The translations under genes and the position numbers were made by a program. This document shows, piece after piece, positions 21,212 to 31,735 of a stretch of 64,000 nt of DNA. The notes below the pieces were generated by a model. That model did not search any database, was not told the origin of the DNA, and was given only the letters and a program-made list of their open reading frames with translations. Location of the stretch: contig CM033391.1 of NCBI GenBank assembly GCA_019426215.1, forward strand, positions 21,038,949 to 21,102,948. The letters run 5' to 3'. Source of the DNA: Buddleja alternifolia (taxonomy: Eukaryota; Streptophyta; Magnoliopsida; Lamiales; Scrophulariaceae). Every line of letters starts with the position of its first letter. Positions within the stretch are counted from its first letter, which is position 1.

Positions 21212-22627
21212 TGCTGGGTTTTAATGCATAAAAGCTCAACGGAAGATAAAATTGAAAAGCCCAAGTGGTTCATCTCGATTTCACATATTCAAATTGTGTT
21301 TTGAATTCATGTACCTTTTTTCGCGTATGTTGAATTATGAACCAACTTTCTCTAAATTGCCACGCTGGAAATCAAAGAGAAAAACCTTCTTCTTTTCTTT
21401 CCTTAAAATTGGCTAAGGGGAAAGAGAGAGAGAGAGTTGGAAGACTTCTTGACTTGGAGAGAAAGTTAATGTATGAGACTTGTTATTATTTCCACTAAGT
21501 AGTATATTTATACTACACTAGGAAATAATAACCTAGACTTCTTTAACCCTCACGCCCACTTTAGGCTTTAGAAAGCCTTTGGGCTTTAGTCCATGTTTGT
21601 TTGTTTAATTAATTAAATAATTAATATTATTTATCCAATAAATAAATTAAATAAATAACTAATTAAATCTAGGTTAATTTTATAATTAATTTTCTCTAAG
21701 AAATTAATTAATTCATTAACTTAATTAATTAATAAAATCATCTAATGATTGATTAATTAATTAATTTCTATATCCAATACCGAAAAATTCTCTCAAGTCT
21801 ATTCCATGATTTTTCCTTTTGCAATTCCTTTAAGAGCGACTCTTTAGGTTCGTCTCAAAAGGCAATTGGGAGGAAACCAAGAGGATGTGAGTAACACCTA
21901 GTCAGACCCGTGGCTCACATCGTACCCCAATTGAAAACGAATGATTATGATCATTTCAAACCTTTTACACTGTGAATACCGTATGAGTATAAACCTTTAT
22001 TCAGATATCCCAGTTAAGTGAGAGTCATGGTTCAGTCAAACTCACAGGACTTGACCATATGCTTAGCTCATAATGAATCGAGGTCTATGAGTATACCTTC
22101 ATGTCTAACATGAGTATGTCTTTATGCTTTGGCCAAAGTCTTTTAACCTCACTCATTCATGATTGAATAGGATATTTAGCTCATCCAATTATGAGACAAT
22201 AAATCCCATTTTGCTAATCAGTTAAGACTACTACTTGCCCATCAAGTCGCACTTCGAGGTCGATCCCACCAAAGGGTGAATTGGATCCAACTACTCTAAT
22301 GACAGGCTTGATGTCACAAGTACATCTTCAACTTGATTCCTCAGGTCTAAGGTTCACGCGTACCTATCACAACTTATCAGTTTCATCATTGACTGTCAGT
22401 GAGTGAAAACCATGTGATGAAACCGATGCGAGTTGTGTTCGAACATATCAGTCTAATTGAGATGTCTATGACATAAGTTTCCACTACCATTCCTATAGTG
22501 ATTAACTGGAACTTTCTTTGTCAAAACTTATATCATACAAGTCTTTATCCAGTATTGATGTCTAGTCAATACTCTCTTCGACTTGCGAACAATTTTTAGA
22601 TGATAAAGATCAAACTTTTATAGTGTC
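21212..22627 (-). repeat. 5' LTR of the minus-strand Copia element
   Basis: About 1.4 kb next to the primer site, with a TTAATTAA-rich centre (21600-21770) and a block (21830-22265) that resembles 6540-6978. No close second copy is in the window. It is cut or joined at 22627 by the next LTR. Confidence 0.6.
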
Positions 22628-23388
22628 TGTTAGGAAATTTCATGTTAGATGTTTTGATGATGACAAGATAGGATTCAATGTTAGACCCCAAAAATACAGT
22701 GTAAGTTTCCGTTTTTCATAGAATGATGTATAAGCGTTAGAAAGTTGTAATTCATTATAGGCTTGTAATTTTTATTTTTGTAGAATTTAGACTAAGTCTT
22801 AGCGACTGAATCGCTAGTAGAATTCTAGGTGAGTCTATTAGAGAAGAAGTTGAAGACCAGCGTCTGAAGTCAACCGGAGATAAAGATTTTCTTCTTAGCG
22901 TCTGTCAAATGCTAAAAGATCTCATTTCAGGATTTATGGATCAACGCTCGAAATCCCTCAAGCGACTTATGTCAGATTCACCTGAAATAAATCCTCAAGT
23001 CATGAAGGACTTAAGTGCAATCATTCAACGGCATTTATTTCCAACGGGAATTAAATTCAAAATGTATTAAATGCCTGATAAGAGCATTAAATGTGATAAG
23101 CCAATGTGACTTGTGGATAAACCACCTTTTGACCAAACTGTCAGGAAAATTCAGAATTTCAGCTGCTCCCGTCCAATCGGCTTCAGCGAATTTTCAGGAA
23201 TGTCAGAGAAAAGGTATACTCACGTGCCCCGTGAGAGGCACGCTCCTACATGTGTCTGACCCAAGCGCTCAGTCATCCAAAGCGTTCAAACCTTTAAAGT
23301 GATAAGAAATTTTTGAAGTCGAAAAGGACTTCAGGGTCTATTCAACCCCCCCTTTCTAGACCCTTTCGTATGCCACTTGGGACCACCA
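22628..23388 (+). repeat. 5' LTR of SIRE-like Copia, internally deleted
   Basis: It begins TGTTAGGAAATTTCATG and ends CTTGGGACCACCA just before a primer site. Against the solo LTR 19041-20523 it lacks about 720 bases from the middle (equivalent to roughly 19676-20390), including the TATA box. Confidence 0.75.
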
Positions 23389-23390
23389 AG

Positions 23391-23402
23391 TGCTATCAGA
23401 GC
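23391..23402 (+). other. Primer-binding site of SIRE-like Copia
   Basis: TGCTATCAGAGC, one base different from the usual initiator-tRNA-Met site TGGTATCAGAGC, two bases after the LTR. Confidence 0.7.
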
Positions 23403-23508
23403 AGTTGAAATAGAAACCTAAGCATTTCCGAGCATAACTACTTGTTCAGATCCATTTTTATTTAATCGCTTTTAAAAAATTCTCTCTTTAAAAAAAAATA
23501 ATCTCATT

Positions 23509-25262
23509 ATGGCTTTTAACAAAATGCCTAAGTTGGAAGAACAAACTATGATTCTTGGAAACTTAGAGCATTCACATATTTATGTTCATGCGATAATGAA
23601 ATGTGTGATGTGATTACAGATGGCCCCATTCAGATTATGAAAGTTGTAACTCGAGCCCCTGGAGCGACCGAGGGTACTGCAGATGGTTATGTCGAGAAAC
23701 CTAAGATAGAATGGACGCCAGAGGATAGAAAAAGAGCTATTCTGGATAATGTTGGACGAAGTGCACTTTACTCAGCGCTAGGAGATAACGATGCGTTGTT
23801 CAACAAGATCAAGCAATGTAAAACCTCCAAAGAAATATGGGATAAGTTGGCCATTGTGTGCGAAGGTTCAGCACAAATGAAGGAAAACAAGCTCTCCATA
23901 GCCATGCAAAGATTCGAGCATTTCAAAATGCAGCCCAATGAGACGCTAGAACAATTGGACGCAAGATTCACCTTGCTCATTACCGAGTTAGCGTCATTAG
24001 ACAAAGAATTGACCAACAAGGAAATGGTCAATAAGATTTTCAGAAGTCTTCCAAGTAAATACTTGATCAAGACAGTTGCAATGAGAGAATCACAAACTTT
24101 GTAGACTCTTACTCCTGAACATGTGTTTTCAGAGTTAAAGGCATTTGAATTCGAGTTAGGTGAAGTCAGCAACATAACAACTTCAGCGACTGAATCAGGA
24201 GCTTTAATCGCTACCACTAAAAATAAGGGTAAAGCAGTTAGTGAGGTTAAACCAGTGGAATCAAATGAAAAAAAGGAAATGGCCTTATTAGTCAAGAAAT
24301 TCAAGAAATTTCTAAGATATGAAAAGAGAAATCCTATTGGACAAACTTCATTTCAAACTCCTCCCCCAGCACCAGCGCCTCAATATCAAGCGCCAGTGTA
24401 CTCAGCACCTCAACCAGTTGCGCCAGTTCCATATCAAGCGCCTCCATCTCTAATACAGAATCTCTCAGCGCCAATTGGATCAAAGCGATTATCCACTGGA
24501 CAAAAAATGAAAACTAATTTGTATTATAATTGCAAGAAACCAGGGCACTACCAGGTAAATTGTCCTTATCCAAATGTATCTAAGCCCACAAGGCAAGACT
24601 ATGTGGATAGAAACCAATTCAGGAGCAACCTTCGCCAACAAGGTTTGCTAGCGGAATCTAAACCATTTCCCACACCTGAAGAGGACTTGGAATCATCAGA
24701 TGAAAGTAGTGATGATGAGCCTACAAGCGACTCAGCGTTGATCTGTCTCATGGAAAGAGAAGATGAAGCGTCTGGCAAATCGCTACCAGAGGTAACAAAT
24801 GAATTATCTCATCCTCTTTCTTATGATGAATTACTTGACAAAGTTAATGAATATTATAAAGATTGTCAAGAGGCCGCCAAAATATATCAAAATGATCTCG
24901 CTATTATCTCATCACTCACAAGAGATAAAGTAACGCTCAAAGCAGAGTTGAAAGTTCAACAACAATGCATTGAGAAGAACCAATCACTTGAGAGTGAGAT
25001 TATTCAATTGAAAAGCGATCTTGATATAATAGTCAAGAGAGAAGCTGATTTGATTGCTAGACTTGCCAAATCAGAGCAACTCATCTCATCATTATCAAAA
25101 GTTTCTAGAAAGTTAGATAATGTGACTGAGGTAACTAGATTATATGGTGAAAAGACCAGTTTAGGATACAATAAATTTGGTAAACAACCAAATAAATCTA
25201 ATGTTACGGCAAACAACAAAGAAAAGGGTGTTCTCTTAGTTGAGAAAAGTTCACAAAGTTAA
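23509..25262 (+). pseudogene. SIRE-like gag
   Basis: The natural ATG is probably 23509 (MAFNKMPKLEE). A one-base shift just downstream joins it to the frame 23601-24104, which has the UBN2-type gag motif (SKEIWDKLAIVCEG, MQRFEHFKM, LPSKYL). A TAG at 24102-24104 is followed in the same frame by 24123-25262, with a Pro/Gln-rich stretch, a knuckle near residue 135 and a long acidic, coiled-coil-like C-terminus. The knuckle reads YYNCKKPGHYQVNC: the first of the three cysteines is Tyr. It would form the particle coat in a functional element. Here it is broken by at least one frameshift and one stop. Confidence 0.8.
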
Positions 25263-25269
25263 ACGCTAA

Positions 25270-25742
25270 ATGAACCTAGTGACAACGGTACGAGGCCAAA
25301 TGAGAAAGCCAAAGGTGACTCAGGCAAGGGTAAGGCTAAAGCAAATAATTCACAAAAAGAAGTTCATCCAAACGCTCAAAAGGCTAAAGGTAAGCCTGAA
25401 CACTGTGAATCAAGCGCTAAGCGTTCAGCACCAAAAATACAATCCAAGCCAGTGCCAAGGAAATACCAGCGTCAATATCCAAGACAGTCAAGATCATATT
25501 ATTAATACTATGATAATTATGATTATGACTATGATTACGATTATGATTACTTTTATAATCGGGGATATTACTATACACCCAAAAAGCACACACAACACAA
25601 CCGAAACCCAAGAAGGCCAATCTTTCCATAATGAAGATAAGGCAAATATGGGTTCCGAAATTTTTAATTCAAACCAAAGCTACTAACGTTGAAGGACCCA
25701 AAAAAACATGGGTACCTAAGAAGAATTAGAACTGCCCTTTAA
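25270..25742 (+). pseudogene. Basic linker between gag and protease, frame-disrupted
   Basis: Low-complexity Lys/Gln- and His-rich DNA, including a TATGATTATGAT-type run near 25510-25560. The open frame 25270-25686 is out of frame with the expected polyprotein for part of its length. The FRKLWVPK-type lead-in expected before protease is recognisable near 25705 (TWVPKKN). No separate function is assigned. Confidence 0.5.
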
Positions 25743-26453
25743 ATGCAGCTACATAGAGCTAACACCGATACTTCAGTTTGGTACATCGATAGTGGGTCGT
25801 CAAGGCACATGACTGGCTCAAAGGATCTCTTGATCAACTATCGTACAACCAACGGTCCTCAAGTTATATTCGGTGATAACTCCAAAGGTAAAACCAAAGG
25901 TATAGGTATCATGCATAGGGGGAACATTATGATCAGTGATGTATATTATGTTGAGGGTCTTAAGCATAATTTGTTGAGCATTAGTCAATTTTGTGATAAA
26001 GGCTTTGATGTTAATTTTTCAAGCGACTTCTGCTATGTCAACGACGCTAAGACTAAGTCTACTAAATTAAGAGGAAAAAGAATAAATAATTTGTATTTAG
26101 TGGATTGGGATTCTACATTTGATAACAACCCCACATGCTTTATTGCTAAAAATCAAAATGAAGTGGGTTAGTTATGGCATAGAAAAATGAATCACCTCAA
26201 CTTTAAAGCAATCTCTCAGTTAATATCGCTAAATCTTGTAGAGGGATTACCTAAAGGTTCCTTTCAAAAGAATCGCTTATGTGATGCATGTCAAATGGGT
26301 AAATAAGTTAAATCATCTTTCAAGAAGAAACCATGTCTATCTACTTCTAGAGTTCTTGAACTATTGCATCTAGATTTGTTTGGTCCTATTCAAATCATGA
26401 TGTTAGCGGTGAAAAGTACTCGCTAGTAATAGTCGATGATTTCTCTCGCTATA
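25743..26453 (+). pseudogene. SIRE-like protease, gag-pre-integrase and integrase N-terminus
   Basis: The protease motif WYIDSGSSRHMTG is intact (residues about 13-25, DSG present). The conserved PQVIFGDNSKGKTKGIG and VEGLKHNLLSISQFCD follow. A TAG at 26169-26171 interrupts, after which WHRKMNHLNFKAI...CDACQMGK gives the zinc-binding H-H-C-C. Another stop (near 26306) and a frameshift precede the integrase start (LLHLDLFGP, then VIVDDFSRY), where the Gypsy element is inserted. Confidence 0.85.
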
Positions 26454-28173
26454 TGATAAGAGGCATTTTTACGTGTTTTTAAGCCCCTTTGTGTTTATGT
26501 CTTAGGTTCATTTATCGCTTGATTCTTGCCACATGTGCGTTTAATTCGTGCATTAAGTGATTTCAGGTCTTAAATGGATACAATCAAAGAACGGGATGAA
26601 AAACGACGTATAAAACAAGTTTAGGCCAAATTGCTACGCACCCCTATGCCCAAGCACCTAAAAACCCACGCCCAGGCGCCGGACAAGATGCAAATAACGT
26701 CAACATTCTGCTTACCACGCCTAGGCGCCATCCTGTCCACGCCCGGGCGCCGTATCTGCACCACTTTCCACGTTCGAGCGCTATTTCCGTATGTTTAGAG
26801 ACCGAATTGGGTGAAGTTCCCTTCTACAATGTTGTATAACTATGTGTTAGCTTCAAATGAGGACTTGAATCATCCAAATCGGAGTTTCGTGGAGAACGTT
26901 ATGAATGAAATACGATTGCTGCGCAGGACACATTGCATTTAATTTCAGCATTCTGTCAGCGGCGCCCAAGCGCCGTAATGCCCACGCCTAGGCGTGACCA
27001 CACCCGAGTTTTGATTCCTTTCAGCCAAAAGATCATCATTTGATGGGGGAATGGAACATTTAAAGCCAAGAGGTCATCACATGTATGGAGGGGATGTCAT
27101 AAGTATGTTTCTTAGTAGATCTACTTTATGGAATTTTATACTACTCACTTTAGAGTAGTGGAGGACACACTAGGGGAGACACACACTAGGGAGCCCAGAA
27201 ATTCTGGTCTTCTTAAGGCATTTTCTTCACTTGGGGACCGATATAAGAGGGGGAGGGAGACATTTGGCCATTACTTTTTACTCATCATCATTCATCACCA
27301 TTCTTCATCACTTTTGGATGAGAATAAAGAGAGAGGAGTTAAGGATTGAAGTTCAAAAACAAGGATCCATCATCAATCAATTGAGGGAGTTTTAATTACT
27401 TGCATTTACATGTTTATTTCCATGAGTATGTATATGTTTGTATTAGATTTTCTTAAGGCCTTGATGAGAGGCTAATATTGTAGAACTAAGGCAATGTGAA
27501 AGCCAATTTATGAATCAATATATGTGAAGTGAATTTTCGTATTAATTCTCATATTGCTTTGTGTGTTGATTTTGAGCTTTTATTACAATCATGTGCTTGA
27601 TCACCATATGCTTGCTATCTTGCCTAGTCTAGTCATTCGAGAGAAGATAGATTAGGGTTCAATGGAATCAACTCATCATCCGAAACTAATGTGGAATTGC
27701 CCCTAGACATAGGTAAAGATTTCCGGGTGCGGTTAGCCGGATTTATCCGGGGAAACTCTAGAACGTTAATGCGTGGTTATTGATTAGATTCTCGGATAGA
27801 CATATTTAGAGAACCATCAATTAATCATAGGATTATTATGTGCCGAGACATCGGGTAATAATTATCTAAGGAATTTCCACCAAAGCAATAGGAGTCTAAT
27901 AATTCGAAGAGTAGCTCATCTATATTGACGAGTAGATTCGGTTGTAGCATGTGCCTTAGTCATTTTATCATACGTGAGATTTAATCTATAGTTCGTTTCT
28001 TTTTGGTTCGTCACTTGCTTACTCGTTTTATTGCAATCTACTTTTGTCCATTTTCATTAATCATAAACTAAAATTCAAGTTTCCGTGGTTCGACAACCCG
28101 GACTTTTTGTCCACTTATTACTACATACGTCTAGTGCACTTGCTATCATAGCACGTTAGTTTTTAGCGTGTCA
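26454..28173 (+). repeat. 5' LTR of the Athila-like element
   Basis: Begins TGATAAGAGGC and ends GCGTGTCA before the primer site. It contains a cluster of GC-rich near-palindromes (26650-26740 and 26960-27000) and a likely TATA box at 27242-27249. Confidence 0.9.
27242..27249 (+). promoter_or_regulatory. Probable TATA box of the Athila-like LTR
   Basis: TATAAGAG followed by a purine-rich stretch, in the middle of the LTR. The same sequence is present in the 3' LTR. Position and sequence fit a core promoter, but no start site can be read. Confidence 0.4.
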
Positions 28174-28179
28174 AGTTTT

Positions 28180-28197
28180 TGGCGCCGTTGCCGGGGA
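28180..28197 (+). other. tRNA-Asp primer-binding site
   Basis: TGGCGCCGTTGCCGGGGA, complementary to the 3' end of plant tRNA-Asp, six bases after the LTR. This is a usual primer of Athila/Tat-type Gypsy elements. Confidence 0.85.
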
Positions 28198-28332
28198 CTT
28201 GTTTATTTTAGTTTTTGATTTTCGTTTACATTTTTCATAATTCTTAGTTTTCGTTTATTTCTTGATTTTCTTTTATTTTCTTGTTTAGTCTAAATTTTGT
28301 TCTTGTATTTAATTGTTAGGTTCTTGAGGTGC

Positions 28333-29930
28333 ATGACCCGCTCCTCAAACAAGCCTCTATACGAGTTGGAGCCCGAAATTGAACGAGTTCTTCGGACTAG
28401 TAGGCGAGCAAGAGAAATGGCCAATAATGTCAACCAAAACCCGAATGAAATTTCCCGGACATGAACTCACCGGAAACTAGGGAGTGGTTACAAGGTGTTC
28501 TACAAGCCATGCAAGCGGTACCTCCTCCACAACTCCCGTCGGTTCGGGGTAGCTTACCACCTAGGGTCCATACCATTCCGGGGCCCGTAGTCGTGCCTAA
28601 TTTCTTCACACCAAACTACCACATTCCGGCTCACATTTTTAATATGGTGCAAGGAGATCCTTTCTATGGAGAACCGCACGAATCACCACACGCTCATTTG
28701 GAAACTATAGATGAGGCTCTTGTGACCATTCAATATCACCCACGAGATCTTGATGCGATTCGTCTAAGAGTCTTCCATTTCTCATTGAAGGATAGGGCGA
28801 CAACATGGTACAAATCCTTACCTCCACAATCTATTACAACATGGGGTGAGTTGGTCGATGCCTTTTTAAATAAATTCTTTCCACCCTCCAAAATCAATGA
28901 GCTACGGAGTAATATAAAAGGGTTTAGGCAAAGGAGCAATGAGTCTTTAACCGAGGCTTGGGCTAGATATAAGGGCATGCTCCGTAAATGTCCCGATCAT
29001 AATTTTGGGTTGAATGAACAAGTACTCCATTTCTATGATGGGGTTAGGTCACGTATTCGGCATAGACTCAACGCGGGTGCGGGAGGAGATCTCCTTGGGT
29101 TAGACTGTCAAAGTGTATGGGACAAAGTCGAACAGTTGGCCCGAGAAGACGAGCTTTACCCCGACGATGAAGAGGCCTCATCCTCTAAAAAGGTTGCTTG
29201 TATTGAGGAAGTAGTTGAGGAAGTAGTAGTCTTGGAACCGGAGGTTGGCAACGTTAATTATGTGGGGAATCAAAATCAACCTCGGGTGAACTTTCATATA
29301 CCCGAGAATTTTCCAAAAAGGCCCAACCCCGCACAGAACGCACAACCGGGGATCTATCAACCGGGGATCTATCAAGCTCCACGGCCACCCTTCAATAACC
29401 CACCCCCGAGGCAAGGCAATTTCAATGGACAAGGTCAAGGTCAAGTGCAAATGCGACCTCCCACAATCGATGAGAAACTTGATGCTCACATGAAAAAGTC
29501 CGATACATCTTTCAATGAACTTCGGGATATGATAAAGGATATGTGTATGGAGATGAAGGATTTGCGAACACAAGTGGGGCAACTTTCTAATGCGGTTAAC
29601 GGTAGAGCCCCGGGGACTCTCCCAAGCGACACGGAAAAGAACCCGAAGGCCCAATGCAATGCCATAGCCTTGAGAAGTGGCAAACAATTGGAGGGTGACA
29701 CTGCCAGTACATCCGCGCCCGAGCGCCCAGACATGCACGCCCAGGCGCCTGACCTACCCTGTTCTGGACAAAATTTTCTGTTTCCCGCGCCCGAGCGCCC
29801 CGACATGCACGCCCAGGCGCCTACAGATCCGCGCCTAGGCGCCAATATACGCGCCCAGGCGCCACCCACAACCCTGCCAGATGCATATGTTCTGAATCCC
29901 GCGCCCGAGCGCCCCGACATGCACGCCTAG
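28333..29930 (+). pseudogene. Athila-like gag
   Basis: An ATG at 28333 opens a frame (MTRSSNKPLYELE) that stops near 28464. The main frame runs from 28461 to 29930, so a one-base shift near 28455 is likely. The 489-residue product has the retrotransposon-gag core: FSLKDRATTWYKSLP, WGELVDAFLNKFFPP, SLTEAWARYKGMLRKCP and LNEQVLHFYDG, roughly residues 110-215. A Pro/Gln-rich part follows, and then a C-terminal tandem repeat of APERPDMHAQAP-type units. The frame ends at a TAG within a repeat unit, and the same frame continues into protease. Gag forms the particle coat. Confidence 0.85.
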
Positions 29931-30755
29931 GCGCCTACAGATCCGCGCCTAGGCGCCGATATGCACGCCCAGGCGCCACCTACTGTTTCAGTGGGTTTTC
30001 ATCCGTCTAATCCAACGCTTTCTCCCCCTATCGAAGTTCGTCTCCCCTTCCCAAATGCTCACAAAAAGAAGAAAAAGGAGATGGATCCGAGCTTTCTTCG
30101 AATTTTGGCAATCCTTCGGGAAGTGAGAATTAATATTCCGTTTATTGACGCCATTCTCCAAATGCCGAATTATGTGAAGTTCTTCAAGGACATACTCTCC
30201 AACAAGCAGAAGTGGGAGGAGAATGAGACGGTGTGCCTCACGGAAGAATGCTCCGCCGTATTGCTCAATAAATTGCCAACTAAGCTCCAAGATCCCGGGA
30301 GCCTCACAATCCCGTGCACGATTGGATCCCTATCGTTCAAGAAGGTGTTATGTGACTCGGGGGCCAGCATCAATCTTCTTCCATACTCACTATTTAAAAA
30401 GCTAGGCCTTGGAAATCCCAAGCCGACCTCAATGAGCCTTCAACTAGCCGACCGATCGATCAAGAGGCCCAAGGGGATAATCGAAGACGTTCTTGTCCAA
30501 GTCGACAAGTTTTATTTTCCCGTTGATTTCGTAGTACTCGACATGGAAGAAGATGTGGAGGTACCATTAATCCTAGGGAGACCATTCCTAGCCACGGGTA
30601 AGGCGGTGATTGACATTGCTAATGGTAAGCTTACCTTGAATGTGGGCGATGACAAAGTTACCTTTGATGTTTACAAAGTCCTTAAACATCCTATTGATCA
30701 TGACTCGTGTTATCGAATTGATACATTTGACCAGTTGATTGTTGAGTATTTATAG
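29931..30755 (+). pseudogene. Athila-like protease segment
   Basis: Same reading frame as gag after the TAG. The repeat ends near 29985, then an acidic/basic linker (KKKKKEMDPSF). The aspartic protease motif LCDSGASINLLP is at residues about 132-143 of the 264-codon frame and LILGRPFLATG near 201-211. The DSG triad is intact. It ends at TAG 30753-30755. It would cut the gag-pol polyprotein. Confidence 0.85.
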
Positions 30756-31735
30756 GACAATACAATTGAAAATTCTCTCGAACAGGATCTTATGAAATCC
30801 ATGCAAGTGGACTCGGAGAAAGATGATCTAGTGGAAAGGGTTCTAAGCTTGGAGTACAAATCTTCCTCTCATTCGGGAGGATTCATCAAAGTTGATAGAT
30901 CATTGTCAGGATCACCTCGCCCATCTATTGAAGAACCCCCCTCTCTCGAACTCAAACCCCTCCCCTCCCACCTTAATATGTGTACTTGAACGACGACGAA
31001 ACACTCCCATTGATCATTTCCTCATCTCTTTCAGGATCACAAGAAGAGCAATTACTGACGGTGTTGAGATCTCACAAACGGGCTTTTGGGTGGAAACTTG
31101 CGGACATCAAAGGCATTAGTCCAGCGATATGTATGCACAAAATACTTATGGAGGACTCCACCAAGCCTACACGCCAACCCCAAAGGAGGTCAAACCCACA
31201 AATCTAAGAGGTAGTAAAGAAGGAAGTGATTAAACTGCTCGACTCCGGTATAATCTATCCTATTTCTGATAGTGCGTGGGTGAGCCCTACCCAAGTGGTG
31301 CCTAAGAAAGGGGGGATAACGGTAATTGAGAATGCGAATAATGAGCTAATCCCAACTCGTATAATTAGTGGGTGGCGTGTATGTATAGATTACCGTAAGT
31401 TGAATGATGCCACCCGTAAGGATCATTTCCCCCTCCCCTTTATTGACCAAATGCTTGAACGATTAGCCGGGCATGATTTCTATTGTTTTCTAGATGGTTA
31501 CTCCGGCTATAATCAAATTGCCATAGATCCTGAGGACCAAGAGAAAACCACTTTCACTTGTCCTTATGGCACATTTGCTTATAGAAGGATGCCATTTGGC
31601 TTGTGTAATGCCCCGGCCACTTTTCAAAGATGCATGATGGCTATTTTTCATGATATGGTTGAAGATTTCCTTGAAATTTTTATGGATGACTTTTCTGTTT
31701 TCGGAACAACTTTTGATATTTGTCTTGCTCATTAA
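30756..31735 (+). pseudogene. Athila-like reverse transcriptase
   Basis: Linker (30792-30989), then a one-base loss near 30978 shifts to the frame of LNDDETLPLIISS. A TAA at 31205-31207 interrupts just before EVVKKEVIKLLDSGIIYPI. The RT core is then open: VPKKGGITV, CIDYRKLNDATRKDHFPLPF, FLDGYSGYNQI, FAYRRMPFGLCNAPATFQRC and the catalytic FMDD at 31679-31690. A one-base loss near 31733 ends the frame. The catalytic residues are present, so damage is limited to a few point events. Confidence 0.9.

Larger units (their letters stand above)
22628..26453 (+). mobile_element. SIRE-like Ty1/Copia element interrupted by a Gypsy insertion
   Basis: 5' LTR, primer site, gag, protease, gag-pre-integrase and the first part of integrase are in order. 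At 26453 the Athila-like element begins. The rest of integrase, RT, RNase H and the 3' LTR should follow the Gypsy 3' LTR but are not found; the sequence gap and the NAC locus lie there instead. The protease context WYIDSGSSRHMTG and the long LTR point to the SIRE/Maximus lineage (inference). Confidence 0.8.

Noticed and set aside
28180..28197. tRNA gene fragment
   Set aside because: Only the primer complement to a tRNA 3' end is present, in primer-binding position after the LTR. No cloverleaf is present.
29486..29920. Minus-strand ORF opposite gag
   Set aside because: Shadow of the GC-rich tandem repeat. The gag frame is well supported.
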